In this document: positions 1-6,178 of the stretch, piece by piece
Layout: the number at the start of each line of letters is the position of its first letter
How positions within the stretch are numbered: the first letter of the stretch is position 1
DNA from: Nitrosomonadaceae bacterium
GTDB lineage: Bacteria > Pseudomonadota > Gammaproteobacteria > Burkholderiales > Nitrosomonadaceae
DNA: 6,178 nt
Reading direction: 5' to 3'
Assembly (NCBI GenBank): GCA_919902625.1
Contig: CAKKRO010000103.1
Location: 1 to 6,178, forward strand
Notes under the pieces: model-generated
What the model was told of the DNA's origin: nothing
What the model saw: only the letters and a program-made list of their open reading frames with translations
Databases searched by the model: none
Position numbers and translations under genes: made by a program

Positions 1-659
1 TTAAGGTATTGCATGCGGGCGTTATGGAAGGCCGGCGCACATTCGGGAACGTAATGAAATACATCATGATGGCTACCAGTTCTAACTTTGGCAATATGTT
101 CAGTATGGCTGCTTCGACACTGTTTTTGCCGTTTTTACCACTACTGCCGCTACAGATTTTACTGAACAATTTATTGTATGATCTTTCTGAAGTTACCTTG
201 CCGATGGATCATGTGGATGAAGAGGATCTGGCTCAACCCAATCAGTGGGATATGAATTTTATTCGCAACTTCATGATGGTTATCGGGCCCATCAGTTCCT
301 TATTCGATTTTCTTACCTTTTATCTGCTGATCGCAGTATTTGATGCGGATGAAACGTTATTCCGCACGGGCTGGTTCGTTGAGTCGATTGCTACCCAGGT
401 GCTGGTTATTTTTATCATCAGGACTCGTCGCCGTCCTTTCCGCAGTCGCCCCAATCGTTGGTTGACAATCACATCTCTGAGCGTCGTCGCTATTGCAATG
501 TTCCTTCCATTTAGTCCAATGGCTCATTATCTTGGTTTCACACCACTGCAGCCACTATTTTTCGGCCTGTTGGCTGGTTTGATCGTTGCTTATCTCTTAA
601 CGGTAGAATATTGTAAACAATGGTTCTACCGGCGATTGTATAAGCATCATGGGCAATAG
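1..659 (+). CDS. Mg2+-transporting P-type ATPase (MgtA/MgtB family), C-terminal part
   Basis: This is the 3' end of a gene cut by the window edge. The reading frame is open from position 3 (K-V-L-H-A-G-V-M-E-G-R-R-T-F), so the TTG at position 9 is an internal Leu and not a start. The visible ~218 residues match the family's region just after the phosphorylation/hinge domain: a GVMEGRRTF block, then about six hydrophobic segments. Counting from the Leu at 9, these lie near residues 27-45, 48-65, 88-110, 121-138, 151-168 and 181-200. Conserved family motifs are NNLLYD (53-58), GPISSLFD (93-100) and IIRTRR (136-141). Family members run to about 900 residues, so the nucleotide-binding domain, the DKTGT phosphorylation site and the first membrane helices lie outside the window. 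These inner-membrane pumps import Mg2+ using ATP. Whether this one is MgtA or MgtB cannot be decided. The gene ends in TAG, convergent with dnaJ. Confidence 0.9.
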   Translation, partial: KVLHAGVMEGRRTFGNVMKYIMMATSSNFGNMFSMAASTLFLPFLPLLPLQILLNNLLYDLSEVTLPMDHVDEEDLAQPNQWDMNFIRNFMMVIGPISSLFDFLTFYLLIAVFDADETLFRTGWFVESIATQVLVIFIIRTRRRPFRSRPNRWLTITSLSVVAIAMFLPFSPMAHYLGFTPLQPLFFGLLAGLIVAYLLTVEYCKQWFYRRLYKHHGQ

Positions 660-665
660 AGTCAA

Positions 666-1775
666 TTATTCCGAAAAGAATTCGCGCGCCTTATCCATCC
701 ATGATTTAGCACGAGGGCTGTGACGAGGGCCATCTTTCAGGCTAATGGTTTCCAGTTCCTCTAACAGCTCTTTTTGGCGTGCTGTCAGTTTCACCGGGGT
801 TTCCACAACAACATGACAGAGCAAATCGCCTTTGTCATGGCTGCGCACACCTTTAATTCCTTTGCCGCGCAAACGAAAGATCTTGCCGGTTTGTGTTTCG
901 GACGGCACTTTAATTTTGGCATGACCCTCCAGGGTAGGCACTTCAATTTCTCCGCCCAATGCGGCTACGCTAAAACTAATCGGTATTTCGCAATGTAAAT
1001 GATCGCCTTCGCGGCGAAAAACGGAATGTGCTGACAAGTGAACCACCACGTACAGATCGCCCGGCGGTCCGCCATTTACACCGGCTTCACCTTCACCTGA
1101 AATGCGAATGCGATCACCATCGTCGACACCCACCGGGATTTTTACATTCAGCGTCTTATGGTGTTTTACGCGCCCCGCCCCATGACAAGTTGTACAAGGG
1201 TGAGAAATAATTTTTCCGTTACCTTGACATTTGGGGCATGTCTGCTGGATTGAGAAAAATCCCTGTTGCATCCTTACCTGGCCATGGCCGTTACAGGTAG
1301 GGCAGGTTTTAGGCGAACTGCCCGGTTTGCTGCCGCTGCCATGACAGGTCTCACATTTATCCATCGTGGGAATGCGAATCTTTGTCTCGGTTCCATGCGC
1401 CGCCTGCTCCAGGGAAATCTCCAGGTTGTAGCGCAGATCGGAGCCACGGTGCACATTTGAACGCCCGCCACGCCCTCCGAAAATATCTCCGAAAATATCG
1501 CTGAAGGCATCACCAAATCCCTGTGCGCCGCCTCCACCGGCTGCATTGGCATCCATACCGGCATGGCCAAACTGATCATAAGCGGCGCGCTTATTAGCAT
1601 CAGTCAATATTTCATAAGCTTCCTTGGCTTCCTTGAACATTTCTTCCGATTTGGCATCGCCGGAATTACGATCAGGGTGATGTTTCATCGCCAATCTGCG
1701 ATAGGCTTTCTTGATAGTACCTTCATCGGCATCACGGCTGACACCGAGCACTTCATAGTAATCGCGCTTACTCAT
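666..1775 (-). CDS. dnaJ: Co-chaperone DnaJ (Hsp40, type I)
   Basis: Cytoplasmic co-chaperone that binds unfolded proteins, passes them to DnaK and stimulates DnaK ATP hydrolysis. The 369-residue protein has the full type I layout. The J-domain (about 1-70) has the HPD motif at 33-35. A Gly/Phe-rich linker (about 76-105, with repeated DIFG) follows. The zinc-finger region has four CxxCxGxG repeats (CETCHGSG at 141, CPTCNGHG at 158, CPKCQGNG at 180, CTTCHGAG at 194), which bind two Zn2+. The rest is the substrate-binding and dimerisation C-terminal region. Length is close to the usual ~375. The ATG at 1775 is preceded by an AGGA Shine-Dalgarno seven bases upstream, and it begins at the usual MSKRDYYEVLGV. 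It is the last gene of the grpE-dnaK-dnaJ cluster. A 190-base gap with two stem-loops separates it from dnaK, and I found no convincing promoter of its own there. Its stop lies 6 bases from that of the convergent ATPase gene. Confidence 0.98.
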   Translation of the reverse strand: MSKRDYYEVLGVSRDADEGTIKKAYRRLAMKHHPDRNSGDAKSEEMFKEAKEAYEILTDANKRAAYDQFGHAGMDANAAGGGGAQGFGDAFSDIFGDIFGGRGGRSNVHRGSDLRYNLEISLEQAAHGTETKIRIPTMDKCETCHGSGSKPGSSPKTCPTCNGHGQVRMQQGFFSIQQTCPKCQGNGKIISHPCTTCHGAGRVKHHKTLNVKIPVGVDDGDRIRISGEGEAGVNGGPPGDLYVVVHLSAHSVFRREGDHLHCEIPISFSVAALGGEIEVPTLEGHAKIKVPSETQTGKIFRLRGKGIKGVRSHDKGDLLCHVVVETPVKLTARQKELLEELETISLKDGPRHSPRAKSWMDKAREFFSE

Positions 1776-1853
1776 ATTGATTTCCTGCTACCGTAATAAA
1801 ATTTGTGCTGCCCTGGTTTTAAGAATAACTTTAGTTTCAAATCAAACACCAAA

Positions 1854-1902
1854 GCGCAGAGTACACAGAAGAGTCTAAAAGTCCTCTCTTGCGTCTCTGC
1901 GC
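1854..1902 (-). repeat. Imperfect palindrome, probable dispersed intergenic repeat
   Basis: The arms GCGCAGAG (1854-1861) and CTCTGCGC (1895-1902) are exact inverted repeats. Inside them AAGAG (1869-1873) pairs with CTCTT (1886-1890). In the - strand transcript ACGC can also pair with GTGT using one G-U pair, giving a long interrupted hairpin with a 12-base loop. The 'cgcagag / gcgtctctgcgcc' wording is like dispersed intergenic repeats I recall from several bacterial genomes. That family assignment is from memory and inference; only one copy lies in this window. The palindrome itself is seen directly. Confidence 0.5.
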
Positions 1903-1905
1903 CAC

Positions 1906-1939
1906 GGAAGCCTGCCGGATTTAAGCCCGGCAGGCTTCC
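1906..1939 (-). terminator. GC-rich stem-loop between dnaK and dnaJ (terminator- or attenuator-like)
   Basis: GGAAGCCTGCCGG (1906-1918) and CCGGCAGGCTTCC (1927-1939) form a perfect 13-bp stem with an 8-base loop, 26 bases after the dnaK stop codon. No run of T follows the stem on either strand, so it is not a canonical intrinsic terminator. It may be a partial terminator, an RNA-processing site, or a 3' stabiliser of the dnaK message that lowers dnaJ relative to dnaK. The structure is certain from the sequence; the function is inferred. Confidence 0.5.
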
Positions 1940-1965
1940 CAAGGTTCTAACAATGCCAACAATGG

Positions 1966-3900
1966 TTACTTCTTGTTTTTAACTTCTTCAAACTCCGCAT
2001 CAACGACTTCGCCTTCCACGGGTTTTTCATGCTGACCGGATGAAGATCCTGTATCAGGTTGAGCTTGCTGATCCTGTTGGTCTTTTTGCTGATACATCTT
2101 TTCAGCCAGTTTGTGTGCCGCTTCGGTCAATGCCTGAGTCTTCGCATCAATCTCTTCTTTTTTATCCGTTTTGAGCACTTCCTCTGCATCTTTCAATGCA
2201 GCCTCAATTTTGGCTTTCTCATCACTGTCCAGTTGATCTCCATGCTCTTTCAGGGATTTCTTAACCGAATGGATCATGGCATCGCATTGGTTACGGCTGG
2301 AAATCAATTCCAGCGCCTTATGATCTTCCTCAGCATGTGCTTCCGCATCTTTGACCATACGATCGACTTCTGCATCCGACAAGCCCGAGCTTGCCTGGAT
2401 CTTGATCTTGCTTTCCTTGCCTGTGGCTTTGTCTTTTGCCGATACGTGCAAAATACCATTGGCATCGATATCAAAGGTCACTTCAATTTGAGGCATCCCG
2501 CGTGGTGCAGGGGGGATGTCACTCAGATTAAACTGTCCCAGGCTTTTATTACCTGATGCCATCTCACGTTCACCCTGTAACACGTGAATGGTCACAGCGG
2601 TCTGATTCTCCTCCGCAGTGGAAAACACCTGCTGCGCTTTGGTCGGGATGGTGGTGTTTTTTTGGATCAGCTTGGTCATCACACCACCCAGCGTTTCGAT
2701 ACCCAAAGACAAAGGTGTCACATCCAACAACAAGACATCCTTCACATCACCCTGCAACACACCGCCCTGAATGGCCGCACCCACAGCGACCGCTTCGTCT
2801 GGATTAACGTCTTTACGGGGTTCTTTGCCGAATATTTCCTTAACTTTGTCCTGTACCTTGGGCATACGAGTCTGTCCGCCGACCAGAATCACATCATCAA
2901 TGTCGGAAGCCGATAAGCCGGCATCCTTAATTGCGGTACGGCATGGTCCAGCCGTGCGCTCAATGAGTTCCTCAACCAGGCTTTCCAGTTTCGCGCGGGT
3001 TATTTTGACAGCCAGATGTTTAGGCCCTGATGCATCGGCGGTGATGTACGGCAAATTAACTTCGGTTTGCTGACTGGACGACAACTCGATTTTGGTCTTT
3101 TCCGCCGCATCCTTTAAGCGTTGCAATGCCAGCATATCCTTCTTCAGGTCAATACCGGTTTCTTTCTTGAATTCATCCACCAGATATTCAATCACCCGTG
3201 AATCAAAATCTTCACCCCCGAGGAAAGTGTCCCCGTTAGTCGCTAACACTTCAAACTGATGCTCGCCTTCAATCTCGGCGATTTCAATGATGGAAATATC
3301 AAACGTACCGCCACCCAGGTCATACACCGCTATTTTCCGGTCGCCTTCTTTTTTGTCCATGCCAAAAGCCAATGCTGCAGCCGTTGGTTCATTAATGATG
3401 CGCTTGACTTCCAAACCGGCAATTCGTCCGGCGTCCTTGGTTGCCTGGCGTTGCGAGTCATTGAAGTAGGCCGGTACCGTGATGACGGCCTCAGTCACTG
3501 GCTCACCCAGATAATCTTCGGCTGTTTTTTTCATTTTCATCAGCACTTGCGCTGAAACTTCCGGTGGTGCGATTTTCTTGCCACGCACTTCCACCCACGC
3601 GTCATTGTTATCCGCTTTGATAATGCTGTAAGGCACCATCTTGATGTCTCGTTGCACCATATCTTCATCAAAGCGGCGGCCAATCAGACGTTTCACTGCA
3701 AACAAGGTGTTTTTTGGATTGGTGATCGCCTGACGCTTGGCTGAAGCGCCTACCAGAACTTCATTGTCCTCGGTATAAGCAACAATAGAAGGCGTTGTGC
3801 GCGTACCTTCCAGGTTCTCAATGACTTTGGGTTTCCCGTTTTCCATAACGGATACACAGGAGTTGGTGGTACCCAGATCGATACCGATAATTTTTGCCAT
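1966..3900 (-). CDS. dnaK: Molecular chaperone DnaK (Hsp70)
   Basis: ATP-driven cytoplasmic chaperone that binds exposed hydrophobic stretches of unfolded proteins, working with DnaJ and GrpE. The 644 residues match full-length bacterial DnaK. The nucleotide-binding domain (1 to about 385) carries the phosphate-1 motif IGIDLGTTNSCVSV (5-18), NEPTAAALAFG (170-180), DLGGGTFDIS (194-203, with the Thr199 autophosphorylation position) and ILVGGQTRMPKVQ (338-350). The interdomain linker is DVLLLDVT (388-395). A beta-sandwich substrate-binding domain (about 395-505) and a helical lid follow, then a Gln-rich flexible tail (604-623) ending in the conserved EGEVVDAEFEEVKNKK. The insert near residues 77-105 (RFDEDMVQRDIKMVP) is typical of Gram-negative DnaK. 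The ATG at 3900 has AAGGA seven bases upstream. It lies 68 bases after grpE and 190 bases before dnaJ. No key residue appears altered. Confidence 0.99.
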   Translation of the reverse strand: MAKIIGIDLGTTNSCVSVMENGKPKVIENLEGTRTTPSIVAYTEDNEVLVGASAKRQAITNPKNTLFAVKRLIGRRFDEDMVQRDIKMVPYSIIKADNNDAWVEVRGKKIAPPEVSAQVLMKMKKTAEDYLGEPVTEAVITVPAYFNDSQRQATKDAGRIAGLEVKRIINEPTAAALAFGMDKKEGDRKIAVYDLGGGTFDISIIEIAEIEGEHQFEVLATNGDTFLGGEDFDSRVIEYLVDEFKKETGIDLKKDMLALQRLKDAAEKTKIELSSSQQTEVNLPYITADASGPKHLAVKITRAKLESLVEELIERTAGPCRTAIKDAGLSASDIDDVILVGGQTRMPKVQDKVKEIFGKEPRKDVNPDEAVAVGAAIQGGVLQGDVKDVLLLDVTPLSLGIETLGGVMTKLIQKNTTIPTKAQQVFSTAEENQTAVTIHVLQGEREMASGNKSLGQFNLSDIPPAPRGMPQIEVTFDIDANGILHVSAKDKATGKESKIKIQASSGLSDAEVDRMVKDAEAHAEEDHKALELISSRNQCDAMIHSVKKSLKEHGDQLDSDEKAKIEAALKDAEEVLKTDKKEEIDAKTQALTEAAHKLAEKMYQQKDQQDQQAQPDTGSSSGQHEKPVEGEVVDAEFEEVKNKK

Positions 3901-3944
3901 GTTTAGATCCTTTTAAAGATTAATTCTGTCTATCAACTGATCTG

Positions 3945-3973
3945 AAAGTGGAGATACTTGGATAAAATTCAAG
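3945..3973 (-). promoter_or_regulatory. Candidate second sigma-32-like promoter ahead of dnaK
   Basis: On the - strand, CTTGAAT (3973-3967) is followed after 13 bases by CTCCACTTT (3953-3945). Against the sigma-32 consensus CTTGAAA / CCCCATnT this is 6 of 7 and about 6 of 8, with the same spacing as the stronger element before grpE. The -35-like part overlaps the grpE stop codon. A start near 3938 would give dnaK a leader of about 38 bases. The match is weaker than the grpE promoter and could be chance. Confidence 0.3.
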
Positions 3974-4562
3974 TACCTTGCGCTTTTGAAACCATTACAA
4001 GTGCCGGGCGGATCACACGTTCATGCAATTTGTAGCCTTTCTGCATGACTTGAACCACGGTATTGGGGGCCAGTTCGGAATCAACGGTGCACATCGCCTG
4101 ATGCTGGTGGGGGTCAAATTTTTCTCCCTTGGGATCGATTATCTTGATGTCGAATTTGTCGAAAGCATTGATCAGTTGTTTTTGGGTTAATTCCATGCCG
4201 CTTTTGAAATTTTCCAGACTCGCATTTTCAATTGCCAAGGCTGCATCTAGGCTGTCCATCACGGTCAGTAATTCTGTCGAGAAATTTTCGATGGCGTATT
4301 TATGCGCATTAGTCACATCAGTCTGAGCACGCTTGCGGATATTTTCTGTTTCAGCTTTGGCCCGTATCCAGGCATCATGATGTTCGGCTGCTTTTATCTC
4401 GGCTTCCTTCAATAAATGCTCAAGGCTGAGTGGCGGGTCTTCTTTTTGTCCGGTCTGAATGGTTGCATCGCTGGATATTCCCGCTATTCTGGTTTCTTCC
4501 GTAGCGTGTGCTGTTTCTGCCTGGGTGGATTCTGGATTGCTTGGGTTTTCTGGGCTCTGCAT
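3969..4562 (-). CDS. grpE: Nucleotide exchange factor GrpE
   Basis: Dimeric cytoplasmic protein that releases ADP from DnaK so that ATP can rebind and substrate is freed; in studied bacteria it also acts as a thermosensor. Residues, counted from the upstream ATG at 4565, show a Ser/Thr/Glu-rich disordered N-terminus (1-45). A long charged helix follows (about 48-90, with AWIRAKAETENIRKRA typical of the family), then a helical segment (92-140) and the C-terminal beta domain ending KGYKLHERVIRPALVMVSKA, which contacts DnaK. Length is about 197 residues, normal for GrpE. Two ATG codons stand in tandem (4565 and 4562). I chose 4562 because the AGGAGG ribosome site is only 1 base from the first but 4 from the second. 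It is the first gene of the chaperone cluster, behind a sigma-32-type promoter. hrcA, a frequent neighbour, is absent here. Confidence 0.97.
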   Translation of the reverse strand: MQSPENPSNPESTQAETAHATEETRIAGISSDATIQTGQKEDPPLSLEHLLKEAEIKAAEHHDAWIRAKAETENIRKRAQTDVTNAHKYAIENFSTELLTVMDSLDAALAIENASLENFKSGMELTQKQLINAFDKFDIKIIDPKGEKFDPHQHQAMCTVDSELAPNTVVQVMQKGYKLHERVIRPALVMVSKAQGT

Positions 4563-4566
4563 CATA

Positions 4567-4572
4567 CCTCCT
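4567..4572 (-). promoter_or_regulatory. Ribosome binding site of grpE (AGGAGG)
   Basis: A perfect AGGAGG lies almost against the tandem ATGATG of grpE: one base before the first ATG and four before the second. This spacing favours the second ATG (4562) as the true start. Confidence 0.8.
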
Positions 4573-4588
4573 GGTAACTATTGGGGAG

Positions 4589-4617
4589 ATATTGGGGTTG
4601 CATTTCCGGATTTCAAG
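4589..4617 (-). promoter_or_regulatory. Sigma-32 (RpoH) heat-shock promoter of grpE-dnaK-dnaJ
   Basis: On the - strand, CTTGAAA (4617-4611) is a perfect sigma-32 -35 element. After 13 bases (4610-4598) comes CCCCAATAT (4597-4589), close to the -10 consensus CCCCATnT. Transcription would start near 4582, giving a leader of about 20 bases that holds the AGGAGG site. A second CCCCAATA (4586-4579) follows 11 bases on. Position ahead of grpE fits heat-shock control of all three chaperone genes. No CIRCE inverted repeat (TTAGCACTC-N9-GAGTGCTAA) is visible in this gap. Confidence 0.8.
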
Positions 4618-4701
4618 CAGGTGATTAAAATTTCTTTACCATCAACCCGGATGCTACGGATTAATATGTCGGATCAGCAGATTACGGGCAGGAGAGGCCG
4701 G

Positions 4702-6078
4702 TTAATTTTTTATTCGCCGGGCCAAAGTGCTTGCTTGGCCGATGTAATTCCGGGGAGTCATTGCCAGCAGGCGATCCTTCTCTTCCGCAGGGATATTCAG
4801 ATCATGGATAAATTGATGCAGCGTTTCTTGGGTAATGCCCCCCTTGCCGCGCGTCAATGCTTTCAGTTGCTCATAGGGATTGGCGGCTCCGTAACGCCGC
4901 ATCACTGTTTGAATGGGTTCAGCCAGAACTTCCCAGGTGTTATCCAGATCAACCAGTAACTGAGCAGGATTGACATCCAGCTTGTTTAATCCTTTCAGGC
5001 AGGAATCATAGGCCAGCAAGGTATGTCCTAACGCAACTCCCATGTTACGCAACACTGTGGAATCGGTTAAATCGCGTTGCCAGCGGGACACCGGTAATTT
5101 CTCGCTCAGATGACGCAATAAGGCGTTGGCAATGCCCAGATTGCCTTCCGAGTTTTCAAAGTCGATCGGGTTGACCTTATGCGGCATGGTTGAAGAACCT
5201 ACCTCATCCGCTTTGGTTTTTTGCTTGAAATAGCCCAGTGAAATGTACCCCCAGATATCGCGGTTCAAATCCAGCAAAATGGTATTGATCCTGGCATAGG
5301 CATCAAACAGTTCAGCCATCGTGTCGTGAGGTTCAATCTGGGTCGTATAGGGGTTAAATTCCAGACCCAGATTTTCAACAAACAATTGTGCAAATTTTTC
5401 CCAATCCAGATCCGGGTAAGCCGACAAGTGCGCATTGTAATTGCCTACAGCACCGTTAATCTTGCCCAGTATGGCCACGGTTGCCAGTTGTTTCTTTCCC
5501 CGTTGCAGACGATAAACGGCATTGGCCATTTCTTTACCCAATGTCGTTGGGGTGGCTGGCTGGCCATGCGTGCGTGCAAGCATCGGCACATCCGCTAATT
5601 GATGCGCCAATTCAACCAGCCTGGCAATAATCTTGTTGAGAGCGGGGAGCATGACTTGTTCCAGGCTGGATTTAAGCATGAGGCCGTGCGAAAGGTTATT
5701 GATATCCTCAGAGGTGCAGGCAAAATGAATGAATTCAGCCGCTTTGGCAACTTCAGCGTTATCCGCCAATATTTGCTTCAGCCAATATTCAACCGCTTTC
5801 ACATCATGATTGGTAATGGCTTCAATAGCCTTAATCGCTTCCCCGTCGGAGACGGAAAAGTTTGCCACCAGATTATCCAGCCGGGCATTGGTTTCAATTG
5901 AGAAAGGCGGAATTTCAACCACCCCTGGGTCATTACTGAGCGCTTTAAGCCAAGATACTTCAACCTGAACACGATAACGAATCAATGCGAATTCACTGAA
6001 GTAAAACCGGAGCGGTTCGACTTTGGTTTGATAACGGCCATCCAGGGGAGATAACGCGGTAATAGCAGAAAAATTCAT
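4702..6078 (-). CDS. purB: Adenylosuccinate lyase PurB
   Basis: Cytoplasmic purine enzyme that removes fumarate in two steps: SAICAR to AICAR in IMP synthesis, and adenylosuccinate to AMP. Numbered from the ATG at 6078 the protein has 458 residues, close to the ~456 of E. coli PurB. It starts MNFSAITALSPLDGRY, matching that family's N-terminus. Fumarate-lyase superfamily blocks are all present: TSEDINN (122-128), ARTHGQPATPTT with the catalytic His171 (168-179), and the signature GSSTMPHKVNPIDFEN (294-309) with Ser295 in the mobile catalytic loop. An in-frame ATG at 6141 would add 21 residues, and another at 6108 would add 10. I rejected both because the family begins at MNFSA and a -10-like element covers 6107-6112. 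The ribosome site before 6078 is weak (GAAAAG). It lies upstream of grpE on the same strand with no visible terminator between; the link to the chaperones is positional only. Confidence 0.97.
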   Translation of the reverse strand: MNFSAITALSPLDGRYQTKVEPLRFYFSEFALIRYRVQVEVSWLKALSNDPGVVEIPPFSIETNARLDNLVANFSVSDGEAIKAIEAITNHDVKAVEYWLKQILADNAEVAKAAEFIHFACTSEDINNLSHGLMLKSSLEQVMLPALNKIIARLVELAHQLADVPMLARTHGQPATPTTLGKEMANAVYRLQRGKKQLATVAILGKINGAVGNYNAHLSAYPDLDWEKFAQLFVENLGLEFNPYTTQIEPHDTMAELFDAYARINTILLDLNRDIWGYISLGYFKQKTKADEVGSSTMPHKVNPIDFENSEGNLGIANALLRHLSEKLPVSRWQRDLTDSTVLRNMGVALGHTLLAYDSCLKGLNKLDVNPAQLLVDLDNTWEVLAEPIQTVMRRYGAANPYEQLKALTRGKGGITQETLHQFIHDLNIPAEEKDRLLAMTPRNYIGQASTLARRIKN

Positions 6079-6106
6079 GTTGCTTTTCGATTTTTTTGAA
6101 GGCTGC

Positions 6107-6115
6107 ATTTTAACA
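6107..6115 (-). promoter_or_regulatory. Possible extended -10 promoter of purB
   Basis: On the - strand TG-T-TAAAAT (6115-6107) matches an extended -10 element (TGnTATAAT, one mismatch in the hexamer). No good -35 hexamer lies 16-18 bases upstream. A start near 6100 would give purB a leader of about 22 bases before the ATG at 6078. The remaining bases up to the window end (6116-6178) show no gene I can support. Confidence 0.3.
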
Positions 6116-6178
6116 TGCCTGCTATTCAGTGAATGTGCCAAATGGCGTGACTGGCAGATAGTGTTTGTAATCTACTTA

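Noticed and set aside
1274..1600. A 108-codon - strand open frame inside dnaJ in another frame
   Set aside because: It is a shadow of the GC-rich DnaJ glycine and zinc-finger regions, with no own signals.
1790..1850. A separate promoter for dnaJ (TTTGAAA-like -35 on the - strand)
   Set aside because: No CCCC-type or TATAAT-type -10 lies at a suitable distance.
1851..1866. AAAGCGCAGAGTACAC resembles the end of a cDNA-library adapter (…CGCAGAGTAC…)
   Set aside because: The match is only about ten bases, lies inside a natural palindrome and between intact operon genes, so contamination or a misassembly join is unlikely.
2059..2556. A 165-codon open frame antisense to dnaK, plus others at 2584-2916 and 2771-3073
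   Set aside because: Long antisense open frames are a known side effect of dnaK codon use. The translations have no family features, and the opposite strand encodes a perfectly conserved DnaK.
4459..4959. A 166-codon + strand open frame spanning the grpE 5' end, the gap and the purB 3' end
   Set aside because: It runs antisense over two certain genes and their promoter, and shows no recognisable protein features.
6125..6140. TGGCAC-N5-CTGAA on the - strand before purB as a sigma-54 promoter
   Set aside because: The -12 part lacks the essential GC, and purB is not a usual sigma-54 target.
6136..6156. TGCCA-N11-TGGCA inverted repeat upstream of purB as a possible operator
   Set aside because: Five-base arms at this spacing are expected by chance, and it does not match a purine-repressor site I know.

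Overview
This is a housekeeping chromosomal window from a Gram-negative proteobacterium, most likely a betaproteobacterium of the Nitrosomonas type. That placement rests on the overall look of the DnaK, PurB and GrpE proteins, moderate base composition, a Gram-negative-type DnaK and sigma-32-style heat-shock promoter elements. It is an inference without database support. I see no prophage, insertion sequence, CRISPR array, tRNA, rRNA or recognisable novel system.

Layout: on the + strand, positions 1-659 hold the C-terminal third or less of a P-type Mg2+-transporting ATPase (MgtA/MgtB family), cut by the window edge. Everything else reads on the - strand, in transcription order purB (6078-4702), grpE (4562-3969), dnaK (3900-1966), dnaJ (1775-666). 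The ATPase gene and dnaJ converge with only 6 bases between their stop codons.

The core is a complete grpE-dnaK-dnaJ chaperone cluster. DnaK is the Hsp70 ATPase, DnaJ delivers substrates and stimulates ATP hydrolysis, and GrpE exchanges ADP for ATP. A strong sigma-32-type promoter (CTTGAAA, 13-base spacer, CCCCAATAT) lies just ahead of grpE, with a weaker copy at the grpE-dnaK junction. No CIRCE operator or hrcA gene is visible, so heat control here looks sigma-32 based. The 190-base dnaK-dnaJ gap holds two adjacent stem-loops: a perfect 13-bp GC-rich hairpin, and an imperfect hairpin resembling a dispersed intergenic repeat. They probably tune dnaJ expression relative to dnaK.

purB (adenylosuccinate lyase) lies upstream on the same strand, 136 bases from grpE. 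It is functionally unrelated to the chaperones and has no visible terminator after it, so purB transcription may run into the chaperone genes.
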